From Plumapathes pennacea (Eukaryota > Cnidaria > Anthozoa > Antipatharia > Myriopathidae), in the NCBI GenBank assembly GCA_964036295.1, contig OZ038462.1, positions 40,653,680 to 40,717,679 of the forward strand: a stretch of 64,000 nucleotides of DNA, read 5' to 3'. Below are positions 1 through 11,064 of the stretch, piece after piece. The translations under genes were made by a program, and so were the position numbers. The notes beneath the pieces are model-generated. The model saw only the letters and a program-made list of their open reading frames with translations. It did not search any database and had not been told where the DNA came from. Position 1 is the first letter of the stretch, and every line of letters begins with the position of its first letter.

Positions 1-372
1 CATCATAACACTTAACAGTAAAACATTTAGGCCCATAACACTTAACAATAAACCCCATCTAGGCCCTCTTGTATTGTTTTATTAAATACCTAGTCTTGTA
101 ACACTTAATAACTGTAATTTTTTACATAATACTTAACATTAATTTTTTTGGCATCATAACACTTAACAGTAAAACATTCAGGCCCATAACACTTTAACAA
201 TAAACCCCATCTAGGCCCTCTTGTATTGTTTTATTAAATACCTAGTCTTGTAACACTTAATAACTGTAATTTTTTACATAACACTTAACATTAATTTTTT
301 TGGCTTCATAACACTTAACAGTAAAAAATTCGGGCCCATAACACTTAACAATAAACCCCATTTAGGCCCTCT
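1..372. repeat. Tandem repeat, about 151-bp unit, ~2.4 copies
   Basis: A unit containing 'cataacacttaacagtaaaac', then 'aataaaccccatctaggccc', then an AT-rich stretch with 'taataactgtaattttt' repeats with a period of about 151-152 bp (starts near 1, 152 and 304; the last copy is cut off near 372). Within each unit the 10-mer 'ataacactta' recurs, so the repeat has a higher-order structure. It touches the window edge, so the array is probably longer. No coding potential was seen. Confidence 0.85.
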
Positions 373-520
373 TATAGCACTTTTAACGTTGCCTACACAA
401 TTTATCCAAACACTTGCGTCCGACTACGGAATTTCGAAACGTCCGCTGCGCTCACCAGCTCGCTCTTTCTTCTATAAAATACTGTAATAAACTGTTGTTT
501 ATTCGGCTATCGATTAAACT

Positions 521-1062
521 GCTCAACCGTTACTGATAAACAAAATCAGTTATGACTCTAGCTTATGCAACTTGTCTCGCAATATCTCGGTGCACTGCAA
601 GTTGCAAGGAGGGGTATTAGAGCTGTTTTAGTCGCATGACTGTAATCGTGAAAGTAATCGTGTGATGCTCAACCGTTGCTCATGAACAAAATCAGTTATG
701 ACTCTACAATCAGTGACAAAGTCTTGGGACACTTGCACAGTTTCAGTAATTTCTCTACTGCTTCACTTGAAAGACAACCCCCCCGCTCAATGTTGAAGTG
801 GCCTGAACTTGTTTTCCCAAACACACGCAACATTGTACAGAGGGGAGGGGGGAGAAAAATGGTTTCGCGCCTTTCAGTACGCTTAGTCAATGACTTGTGT
901 CTGAGACACATCGGTTTTTGAAAGCGTCCCGAGAACTTTTGTCACTGATTGTAGCTTATGCAACTTGTTCCGCAATATCTCGGTGCGTTGCAAGCTGCAA
1001 AGAGGGGTTTTAGAGCTGCTTTAGTCGCATGACTTTCGAAAGTAATCGTGTGATTGCTTTGG
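521..1062. repeat. Local tandem duplication, second copy split by a MITE
   Basis: The segment from 'gctcaaccgtt' at 521 to about 662 recurs from 667 to about 1062. Both copies share 'aaaatcagttatgactcta', 'gcttatgcaacttg' and 'agtcgcatgact'. The second copy carries a 245-bp insertion at 707-951, so the first copy preserves the unoccupied site. Apart from the insertion the copies differ by a few substitutions. Confidence 0.8.
707..951. mobile_element. MITE with TA target duplication (Tc1/mariner-type)
   Basis: The 245-bp insertion starts CAATCAGTGACAAA and ends TTTGTCACTGATTG, giving inverted termini of roughly 30 bp with a few mismatches. It is flanked by TA on both sides (705-706 and 952-953). 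The neighbouring duplicate at 521-662 has the uninterrupted sequence with a single TA. It holds no transposase. TA target duplication is typical of Tc1/mariner-derived non-autonomous elements; the family assignment is inference. Confidence 0.85.
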
Positions 1063-1158
1063 TTTTGCGTTTGCTATACGCTTTCCGATTGGTCGTAACA
1101 AGTTTAGCAACATTCTTGGCCAATCAAGAGCAAAATCAAAATCGCACGCAAGAAAGCA

Positions 1159-1399
1159 GGGCCCGGTTTTTCAAAGCACGATTAGGCTAATCTTGGATTA
1201 GGTCTAAACTTTGTTGTTATTTATAAGTTTCAAAATGTGAAGGTTTCGTTCTACAACGACTTCCTTGATACGTCTTAAGCTGGAACAAGCTTTTTAATCT
1301 ATCTTTGAACAAAACCGTACAGTTTATTGGCAGAGAGGTCGAGAGAATAAATTTTGTTAATCCTGTATTAGCTTAATCGGCTTTCGAAAAACCGGGCCC
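1159..1399. mobile_element. MITE with ~30-bp inverted termini (GGGCCCGGTTTTTC type)
   Basis: The left end GGGCCCGGTTTTTCAAAGC is answered by the right end GCTTTCGAAAAACCGGGCCC, and the inverted similarity continues inward (GATTAGGCTAAT against ATTAGCTTAATC). The 241-bp element has an AT-rich non-coding core. Confidence 0.8.
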
Positions 1400-1691
1400 A
1401 GGCGGCGATAGCATGTAAGTTGTCGCACTGCTGATTAGTTAGCAAAACTAATCGCAATTACTTGGTTTTGGTTTTGCTCGTACTTCTAATATATTGGTCG
1501 GACCTGTGTTTACTCGCCTCATTGATTGGTTCTGTGATTACATTGGTTTTGGTTTTCGACAGTCATCCAAAAACCGTTCCATACGCGCGCAATATTGCTT
1601 CTGCAACTTGTCTCGCAACGGCGTTGCGTTGCAAGTCGTAAGAAAAGGTCCCTCGTGTAACAGTCCAATGTAAAGACATTGGACGAAACAG

Positions 1692-4600
1692 AGAAGCGAT
1701 GAATTCTGTGGTTACTAATTATGCAATGGATGAAACATACGCAGGGGGCTTAGCAACAGGTGTACCTGGAGAAGTGATGGGAATGTATGAAGCACATAAA
1801 AAGTACGGCAAACTGGAATGGAAGGATCTTGTACAACCGTCAATCAATCTGACTAAGTACGGCTACAAAATTGGAATTCCGGTATATGAGGCAATGGTGG
1901 GGCAACCCGACTACTTGAGGAAAGATCCTGGACTAAGGTACTTAACAAAATATATTCTTATTGTCCCTGCTATATTCAGAAAAAACTCGAGCCCGCATGG
2001 TCCCTTTTCTGACGGACGTCCCATTGTACGCGAAAAAAGCTGCTGTGTATGCATTTGTTACCATTTATAGGTCATGTCTGTATTTTGAGATTCGGAGCAA
2101 AATGGTGTACACTACTGACGGATGGGACAAAAACAATTATAAAATATAATAAAACGTTAGTGGAAGTTTGACTGTAAGTCTTAGCTAACACGGTTTCTCA
2201 CTGTCCCTGACCTGCAGGCAGCTGTTGATGGTCAGAGACGAGTTACGAGAGCTCGGGGAAACCATAACAAATCCTCAACTGTCCATCACACTGGAAAAAA
2301 TCAAAGAAAATCCGATGTCTTTTTACAACGGCTCTCTAGCAGTGGAGATCGCGCGGGACATCAAGAGAGCGGGTGGAATTGTCACAGTGGAGGACTTGGC
2401 TAGTTATTCTGCTAAGTGGAAGGAGGCCATACGAAACGATTTAGGAGATTTGACATGGTACACCGCCCCTCCCCCGGCCAGTGGACCAGTCATTACAATG
2501 ATCCTGAACATTCTAAAGGGTAAGGATTGATCTTGTGATAATTTGGCATATTTCAATTACGATGTAGTGTGTGGTATGGCTTATGAATTTGGCGTTGACC
2601 TTCCACTGGTGCAGCACTGGAACATTAATAATGATAATACGACTGAGTGGAGTCCGATTCGGTCTGTAATCATACGAGTGATTACGAAATCGGACGACCG
2701 CGCGACCTGACGACCTGAGTCCGATTTCGTAATCACGAGTATGATTAAGTGGGTGTTAATGGTTGAGCGATTTGGTACACATTTCAAAATTATTTTTATT
2801 CCCAGGCTACAACTTTACGCCTGGTGATCGCGCAGATGACGAGAAGACCTCCTTGGCATATCACCGGATAATTGAAGCCTTCAAGTATGCGTACGCTTGG
2901 AGGACGCAACTTGGGGACCCGGATTTTGTAAATGGCACGGCATACACCAACATCTCCGAGGTATTGAGTTCAGTGAGTGTGCGTGTGGGATTCTGGGATG
3001 CAACAAACTCTATGGACTTCGGTCACTGCAAAATGGTTAACAGGTTTTCTCGTGGACTGTACTCTTCTTAATTAAAGATTGATATACTTAAAAAAAATTA
3101 CCACGATTAGAGGCAAAGTGCGAGGTTGCAGTAGTATAGATCAAACTAGTTCGAAAACCGAACCTAGCCATGAGATACAGACCCATTAGAAGCAGCTCGC
3201 AGGGGATAAACGAGGTGTAAGGGAGGGATGCTTTGAAAGCACAACATCCCATGAAACAGACTATATGTCCGTATTGTCTGTAGATCGCCAAAAAGATGGT
3301 CAAAGCTTCATTCGCAGATGAAATCCGCCAAAAAATCAGAGACAATTCCACATCACACAACATAAGGGCTTATGGAAATTTCACAGGGACCCGTAGTCAC
3401 GAAGGAACGTCGCATATCTCAGTTGTGGCCGGCAATGGTGACGCGGTGTCCGTTACTAACACGATCAACTACAGGTTGGTATATCATAAACACCACACAC
3501 TTGTACCACCAGAATTTCGGATCCCAGCCCCTGACTTTGCCTGATCAAACTCTTTAGTCTCCAGATTCCAGCATCCTAGATTCCGGATTCCATGTCATGG
3601 TGGATTTGGCTTCCAAACCGATGTGGATACCATACCTGATATTTTACAATGCACGTCAGACCTAGTTTTGTCTGCACCTTAATGGTGGTTTTCATTATAT
3701 AGAGACGTAAGCATAAGCACAAGTGCCAGTGAAGACAACAGCGACAAAATCATATAAGAATAGCGAATGGAACGTTACTTTGCATTCCTTATGCTTACTG
3801 TATGTTTATGTCGCCAGTCAAAACCAGCCTTTAACGGTAGTTCACAAGCGTCATATGCAAAACCTCCGTCGGATTTCTCGCATCGGATCTGTATTTTCTC
3901 ACAGATGAATTTACTTTCTTTAAACTTTCCGCTTTTGTAGATTTAATGCGAGGAAGAGTGCACAGTTTTGCCAGTCGAGCTTTACTGATGCATGTGATAC
4001 CAAACTTCAAGAAGAACAAAACATTCATTATACTATACAACTCAGTAGTGGACCCTTTCAGCCAATGTGTTAAGTTACTTACTTTGTAATTCTTCTAACC
4101 TGCTCTGAGCAAAATATACGAGTAGCACAAGGAGAATTGAAAGTATGATTAGCTTGAACTGAAACAAGAGACCATGTCTAGACTTAAATATCAAGAGGAG
4201 ACGTTTGTTTCTGATCATGGCTCTTCCTGAAACTTTATCTTAGGTTCGGTGCAAAATACCGTTCTCCTGTTACTGGCATTATATTTAACAACGAAATGGA
4301 CGACTTTTCAAAGCCTCGACCCCTTGACAAGTTTGGCGTAGGCCCGTCTCCAAGTAACTTCATTAAACCTGGCAAACGACCCCAGTCTTCTATCAGCCCT
4401 GTTGTGTTCACTGATAGCAATGGCGCTGTAAAACTGGTTGCGGGAGCTTCAGGTGGAAAGAGGATCACTACTGCGACTGCACTGGTGAGCGAGCCCAATA
4501 TTCAGTTAGGGGTGGGGAGGGAGGGGGCAATTGCTGCTCATCACAACACTTTTCACGAGGAGTTAACATAATTTTTGCACTGACGAGGAAAGGTTACTTT

Positions 4601-5212
4601 AAGAAACGTACAGTGATACGATGCAAAAATTTCCCCTCGTTTGCCTCAACGACGCGGTTTCAGTTCAACATTTCACAAGTATCATAAATTTCGAAACAGA
4701 AAGTGTGTACATTAGCCAATCATAAATGGTGTCGTACTGAAATGCAGAAATGCTTTGCTAGCTAGCTGAACAAAATCGTGTTACCTTTTCTTTACCAAAC
4801 ATCTCACAGTATAAGTCGAGTTTTTTTTACTTAACTCTCTGTCTCGACTGCACTTTGTTTCTGTTATTATGCCTCATTCAGTTTAGGAGTAATTTATTTG
4901 CCTGTTGTCAGATTGTTTGTTTACATTTGATAATTGATTTTACAGGTTGTCATGCAAAAGCTGTGGTTTGGAAAGGATCTTTCCGTGGCCGTCGAGGAAC
5001 CCAGAATCCATAATCAAGTATCAAACACAACCTTCGAGTCGAAAACGCGGTACATGCTGCCAGAAGCCATCCAGAACGGTCTGCGGAAGCGTGGGAATTG
5101 GGTACAAGTCTCCAAGTCCTACTCGGTAGTTCAAGCAATATCGAGAGATGAAAATGAAAAGCTGTATGGAAAATCAGACCCAAGGAAGCATGGCTGGGCG
5201 GCGGGGTACTGA
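1692..5212 (+). CDS. Gamma-glutamyltransferase (glutathione hydrolase), 5'-incomplete, six exons
   Basis: Gamma-glutamyltransferase is an extracellular membrane-anchored enzyme that cleaves and transfers the gamma-glutamyl group of glutathione. Exons: ~1692-1937, 2218-2519, 2806-2960 (or 2972), 3284-3474, 4244-4484, 4946-5212; phases match at every junction. Visible family motifs are AGGLATGVPGE, AFYNGSL-like FYNGSL, AGGIVTVEDL, LNILKGYNF, the autoprocessing/catalytic Thr in GTSHISVV (codon 3407-3409), NNEMDDFS, QSSISP, the oxyanion-type SGGKRITTATAL, and the C-terminal WAAGY before TGA. The exon-3 donor is ambiguous: GAG|GTATTG aligns without gaps to known GGTs, while TCA|GTGAGT twelve bases on is the better consensus. 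The roughly 100 N-terminal residues (signal anchor and the substrate-binding Arg region) are not found here, so the gene either starts upstream or is truncated. AATAAA signals occur near 5549 and 5594. GGT1/5-like paralogy cannot be settled. Confidence 0.93.
2668..2746. mobile_element. Foldback/MITE-like inverted repeat in a GGT intron
   Basis: Two 28-base arms (2668-2695 and 2719-2746) are inverted copies with a short central mismatch (ACGAGTG against ACTCGTG); both contain GATTACGAAATCGGAC. The spacer is a GC-rich 23 bases. It lies in the intron between the second and third visible GGT exons. Confidence 0.7.
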
Positions 5213-6709
5213 GCGGTACTAAGCACCCATCACCCAGAACAAATATCTACACTGTGATCCGACTATCTTTCTTACCACTAATCGATAACTTACCGACCAC
5301 ATACCGACCATTTACCGACACGTTACCGACCCGGTCGTATATCTACCAATGTAACTTGTTCACCATTATCATCCATGTAACTGCCTAGAATCAGCTATAT
5401 CTGTTTTTAGAAATATGTTTTCCGCCAACAGTCTGATCCGCTTATGAACAAAACATACGATGCGATGTGGTTTAGAGGTTCGAATGGAAAAGTTTGCAAA
5501 ATGATGACGTCAGACTTTACCACTCTATTACCATAATATAATCAACAAATAAATAATTAATACAAACGTGAATGTCGCAAGTTACTAGTGTCTGAATAAA
5601 AAGTCGTAACGGGCTTGCGGACCCAGTAGGACCAGCATTCCATCGCGTCACGTGAGTCACTTTCGGTTCGTTCCCAGGCTCCGGTCAGTGCGGAATTTGC
5701 ATGCCAAGCGTGAGTCTTCTTTTACGACACGATGTAGCGGGCCTTACAGCCAGCATCTTGAACCACACACATGACCCAATTCGCGAGGCTCATTGTCATA
5801 TAAGGGACCCTCAAAAAGAAACCCTGTGAAATATAAGTAATGCGGTGTTTTGTGACAAGTGATACGAAAACCTTGGACAAGAAAGTTTACTTGAGATACT
5901 TCACTCACCTGTACGTTATCAAACTTGCTTGACACTTTGATTGACGACTAAACCCAAAACGAAAAAGCTGCCAAATAACGGTAATAAGCGGCTCCGTTTG
6001 AAAACTGGCAAGCAAATAAACCCGTTCAAAATCTCGACAGTTTTCAGCCTTTTGCAATTTGACCAAATATATTGCTAGCAAATAAAAATTGGACTAGTAT
6101 AATTAGTCTGATAATTCTGACAAAATTCCAAATCAGTGTTACCCAACTGATCCTTCCCATGTGTAGGAAAATTCGTAGGGTACATCAGCTTGAACAGCAT
6201 CAATCAACTCCGAAACAAGTTTATGAACATTTCGGTAAAAAGCTATCGACAATTAGTCGGAGCGGAAATGAGTAAATACAGAGTTTGACTGAGAGTTTAA
6301 GCGGAGTTTCGTGAAAGGCGACTGTACGAGAGTGTCCGCTCAGAGAGCTCCGACTTTGTTTAAACATAATGGATAAATTTTTCAGCGGCAACTCTTAACG
6401 TAGAGAAATCTCCCGCATAAACCAGATGCCGTATCCAAGCCTTGTAAACAATCTTTTGTTTGGGAGATAAGTTCTTTGCTTTCTTAAATCTTTTTCCAAA
6501 CAGTGTTCCTTTAGTCGTCCAAGCAAGGTAAACAAACGCACCACTTCGCTAACACAGGAGGTCCTGTTTGTTTGAATATTGTGTCCGCAGTGATTGAGTC
6601 TGTCAGATTGTGCTCAGCCAAGACAGTGATAAAAACACCGTGCTCACTGAACAGCTGCAGTCGCTAGTGGGTACTCGATTCAAACAAAAAGCTGAAAGTA
6701 ACTCTTTGG
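5213..6709. other. Intergenic, GGT 3' UTR and spacer
   Basis: After the GGT stop this region has a short stretch of degenerate 'taccgacc' repeats (about 5290-5335) and possible polyadenylation signals (AATAAA near 5549 and 5594). No other coding region was convincing; the short open frames here have no recognisable motifs. Confidence 0.6.
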
Positions 6710-6716
6710 TATAAAA
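6710..6716 (+). promoter_or_regulatory. Probable TATA box of the PAN/fibrinogen-like gene
   Basis: TATAAAA sits 53 bases before the ATG at 6769. This spacing fits a transcription start around 6740 and a short 5' UTR. The call rests on sequence and position only. Confidence 0.5.
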
Positions 6717-6768
6717 CCTTTGGCGTTATTCTTGTTGGGGCATCAATCGTCCAAGTCCCTGAGTTGAA

Positions 6769-8045
6769 ATGCATTTCACATTTTTCATCATTCCAAGTCT
6801 TCTTCTCCCAGTAACGACATGTTTAGCTCAGCTTCGGGAAACCGAGAAGATCCAGCAACATTTGTCCTTCTCTGGGGCTTTTATCACTCGTCTTGACCGC
6901 TCTCACACGATTCAACCATTTCGTTGTCTCGAGGTGGACGGGCTTCTCTCGTGCGCTCACGCCTGCCTGAAGTATCCGCAGTGCTCATCCTTCAATTATG
7001 AGATTTCGGCGCCGAAGAGGGGGCTATGCGAACTCAACGATGTCGTGATCTCTAACGACTTGAAGGACGACCAGCTAGAAGAACGGCCAGGCTTTATTTA
7101 TGTGCAGCCTACTCTTGACGTGAAAGTAAGTAAATAACGAGAGAGAGAGAAAGAGAATTGAGTTGATGTAAGCTTCAAAGGTCAAAGTATTTATCCCACA
7201 CGTTTTACTCATACCAAGCAAGGTTTTCCCCGCATACCGTAAAAATATCTAATTCTATAAATAAATTGTCAGTATCAGCTTTGAAGAGATGTTTAGATGA
7301 CATGTGCAGTGTAACTCAGATTAAAGCGTTACGTTGGGCACATCATGGCTTTAGCATGTCTTTTTTATTCCAGCCCTCATTACTCAACTGACTTTGGAAT
7401 TCTCAGAAAGCAAGAAGCTGCCTCGATCACAAGAAAGCTGGGGCGAGAGTTTCTCAGCGGTAAACCATATACGACAGAGAGGGGATTGGGTACGAAGTCT
7501 TCTGCGACCTGACGTCAGAAGCCGGAGCGGCCTGGACGCTGATCATGAGCGAGAATATGCCAGGGGTCCCAGTTACCCAACAAACCGCTTTGTATGCGAA
7601 CAAACCATTCCAGGAACGCAACGTAAACTGGCACGCGTACAGGATGCCTCTACGATGGATGGAGGACGTGAAAAACGTCTCCACTCACTGGAGAGTTACT
7701 TGCAGTTTCGCGCTTGTGGGCGCGGATCACACGGACTATGTGCGTGCCAAGTTATCCCAGTTTGATCTCATCAACTTTAAAGGTCAAAACGTTTGCATGC
7801 TCGTGGAATTTATCAACGTCCGCAGTCATTCCTGCACGGATTGCACAGTCGCCTGGTCACAGCGGATCGACGCTGTTGTTCATCAAGACAGCAGTCTAGA
7901 TTTCTGCGAGTTCGGGGCCACGCCAGATTCCGTGCCCTCTGAAAACAGTTTCGGATTTTATGATGTCTTCAACCCCAAGTTCCGGTGCACTGATCCGGGA
8001 GAAATGTTTTCGTCGACCAACCACTGGATTGGAGGCTATGTCTAA
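6769..8045 (+). pseudogene. Secreted PAN/Apple + fibrinogen-like protein, interrupted by in-frame TAA
   Basis: Exon 1 (6769-7125) encodes a signal peptide (hydrophobic FFIIPSLLLPV, likely cleavage after TCLA) and a PAN/Apple-type module with Cys residues in RCLEVDG, CAHACLKYPQCSSF and GLCEL. Donor AAA|GTAAGT joins in phase to the acceptor TTCTCAG|AAAGC, so exon 2 is 7407-8045. Exon 2 opens with RSCLDHKKAGA and continues IYDREGIGYEVFCDLTSE and AWTLIM, the start of a fibrinogen-C-like domain common in cnidarians, then runs open to the TGG..GGYV end at 8045. One codon, TAA at 7461-7463, breaks the frame between VSQR and TIYD, where I expect Tyr (YTIYD) from relatives. The frame is the same on both sides, so this is a nonsense codon and not a frameshift. 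It could be an allele, a sequencing error, or a young pseudogene; everything else looks intact. The product would end at 137 aa. A likely polyA signal AATAAA is at 8441. Confidence 0.8.
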
Positions 8046-9445
8046 CAAAACTCAAGTACATTTCTAAGAAGTCTGCCGAGAGACTTCTGAGAATTTACTC
8101 ATACTGGGTGCTCAAGGTGTAACACGCCTGTAGACCTCAGGATTGTCCCATGTGAGTGAATGCTGATATTAGCGATCTTAAGAAATGTCAGAGCTGCAGT
8201 GCCTTGAAAATCTGGATAGTTCCAGCTATTTCGATTTCTATTGTGGAGAATGTCTTATCAGTTTCTGTACAACCGTCAGGTTTATGTAGTGAAACATTAA
8301 GATATTTAGCCGGGTAGTCGAAGAGGTCTATACGATCCACTGAAACCACGAGGCTGAGTTACTTTCTTTCAATTTATTATACTTTTTTCTGGACTCTTTT
8401 TTCCCTTCAACCAAACTGCCTCGTTGTGCATGATCTCAAGAATAAAGGTTGACTTTCTGGTAACAATAGCGAATCATCGCTTGGCATAATAAAAGCGAAT
8501 GTCAATAGTCTTTGACTGCCGTCTGACTTCCTCAAACGCTGATAACCTTGCCTTAGAGAACAAAGCATAACAACTTGCTATAGTGGTATCGTTTAATACA
8601 GAATGTTTAATGACTTTCAGATGAGTGTTGAGACTTTGTAACGACAGGAATTTTCATTTTTCGTTGAATTAAAAAATATATTCTTTGGGGGGGGGGGGGG
8701 GGGGGGGGGGGGGGAGTGGTGATGAGTTGCATATTTCGAACTGAAATTATGGCCCTCACCAGATGTAAATGCTGTTGAAAGTTCAATTCGCTCGTTGCGA
8801 TTCAAACAATTGAAGTTAAATTTGGTAATGTGTAAAGAATCTCAAAAGCGTGACCCCATGTGATTAATCAATCAAAAAAGATTCCCCAATATTATACTAA
8901 ATGTCATCACCCTTAGTAATTGTACATTGTACGTGAAACACGCGTGAAATTCCAACAGCGTTTTAAACCACACTCAGGCATGCACTACGGTGCTACGTAA
9001 CTATGGTGTAACAACTGTATAAGCTTCCGGTGAAACTAACTCATCGTGTGTTGATCGTTTATAGCGCAGAAACAACAGGCATGATCAACCCAGTTCCTTG
9101 GTAGTTCGTTACATTGGGCTTTCACTCAAGTGTCGTATGCTGTATCAACAGATGAGAACATAATCTACCAAAATAGACAACTGCACGTTTACAGCCAATT
9201 TTATCACTTTTTGAAGTGAACACAAAGTATTTGGAAGACAGCACAGTGCGAAGTGGCCGGCAAATCTCGGAAGAGAGCTGTCATGCTTCCTTCCTACTCA
9301 AGTTTCAGGACTACAGCACGGCGCATCAGAATTCTGCAGCCATTCTTCACTCAAGGGGGTGGGCCCATCCTCACTTGGGAAGTGGCTCTTGCAGCTGCAC
9401 CCCATCAGACACGGACCTGCCCATACTAAGACATGACCGATTCAC
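8046..9445. other. Intergenic spacer between convergent genes
   Basis: This lies between the 3' ends of the PAN/fibrinogen-like gene (+) and DSTYK (-). It contains the polyG run at 8687-8714 and otherwise unremarkable AT-rich DNA. The long open frame on the plus strand from 9216 runs into antisense DSTYK and is not supported as a gene. Confidence 0.6.
8687..8714. repeat. (G)28 homopolymer
   Basis: An uninterrupted run of 28 guanines (28 cytosines on the minus strand) in the spacer 3' of the PAN/fibrinogen-like gene. Such a run has G-quadruplex potential and its length is error-prone in assemblies. Confidence 0.95.
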
Positions 9446-9909
9446 TTACTTGCAAATCAAACTCCGATTATCTACCCGCCGAGACTGCTTGGATGAGTGG
9501 CTCCGTCTGCTCTCGGCGCGCTTCAGAATCTCTCCAAGTTTGGGCTGGATAATTCCCAGGAGGGGGCGGTTGATGTGGTCCCCGCTCCAGCAGGCCTCCA
9601 TCAGGGCCCAGCAATCGTCCTCAAAGTTCGACAACCGCTCCGGTCGGATACCGCGGCGTACTGCAGACCACAGGTGGTCCTTACTCGCGCACTGCTCGAA
9701 CGCCAGCGGTAGACGCACCGTTCCCGCGCAAACGTACCAGAATAGGATGCCAAATGCGTACACGTCCACGCTGTTGTCATAGCGACCCGAGAACAGCTCT
9801 GGTGCCATGTGGATGGGCGTACCCACGATTGAGCCGGACATCATGGCTTCCGGTTTACAAAAGCCCAGATCTGTGATCTTGCCTCTGTTCTTTGAGTCGA
9901 GCTAGGCGG

Positions 9910-9947
<38 letters not shown>

Positions 9948-11007
9948 GATATCAGCCTTTGAATTGGACCCTTTTTTTACATGTACAGATAGGCTCACGG
10001 CTATGCAGATGACACTCGGCTATACATCTCCTTCTGCCCCAACAAAAGCTCTGACGTAGAGCTAGCAATCAGTGCCATGGATAAATGCCTAAAAGATGTA
10101 AGAAGTTGGATGATCTCAGACAACCTGATAATAAATGACGAGAAGACGGAATTCATGATCATCGGAACCCGCCAGCAGCTAGCAAAGGTAAACATCGATC
10201 AAATAACTGTTGGTGACTGCAACGTGGAACCGGTGCCCCTTGTCAGAAGTCTGGGTGTGTGGCTTGATCACAAGCTGACCATGTCCACGCACATAACCAA
10301 AACTTGCTCTTCAGCATTTTATAAATTGCATAACATTAGGCGCATAAGAAAATATTTATCTCAGGAATCCACCGAAACCCTGATTCACGCTTTCATCACT
10401 AGCCGCATCGACTATTGTAATAGTATCCTAAACGATCTACCTAAATGCCAAATGAAGAAACTTCAGAGAGTACAAAACGCAGCTGCCAGGCTTATTTTCT
10501 ATGCCTCTAAATTTTCCCATATTACCCCTCTTTTAGTCCAGCTACATTGGTTACCAGTTAAAGAACGCATTAATTTTAAGATCTTATTAATCACTTACAA
10601 AGCGCTTCATGGCTTAGCACTCTTATACATTAGTAATCTACTCAGTATCAAGCGCTCCACTTATAGTCTTAGGTCCAATGAAGAGCGATTGCTTAATCCC
10701 CCCAAATGGAAAACTCTCGTTACCCTTGGGTTAGAGCATTTAGTGCTGCAGCTCCAAAACTTTGGAATTCCCTCCCGAAAAATATCAGAGGCGCAGCAAC
10801 AGTAGACAGTTTTAAACGACTTTTGAAGTCTTATCTTTTTATAGAGGCGTTTTAGAAACTACTTTTGATCATTAAGATTAGACATTTATGAAATAGGAGG
10901 GGTGGGAACACATGTATTTACAACATATTTTATTGCTAATAGTTTTAGGTTAGATTGTTATGTGCATTTGATCATGTCTATGAAATTTGCACAATATAAA
11001 TTAATAA

Positions 11008-11064
<57 letters not shown>

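Noticed and set aside
2973..3071. Extension of the third GGT exon to the stop at 3071
   Set aside because: The reading after 2972 loses similarity to the family, and both plausible donors (2961 and 2973) precede it.
9440..9450. Splice donor GTAAGT overlapping the DSTYK stop codon
   Set aside because: The in-frame TAA ends the protein at 926 aa, matching the family length, and no further exon was recognised downstream. It is kept as a caution only.
9216..9782. 188-codon plus-strand open frame
   Set aside because: It is antisense to the last exon of DSTYK and has no domain signal.
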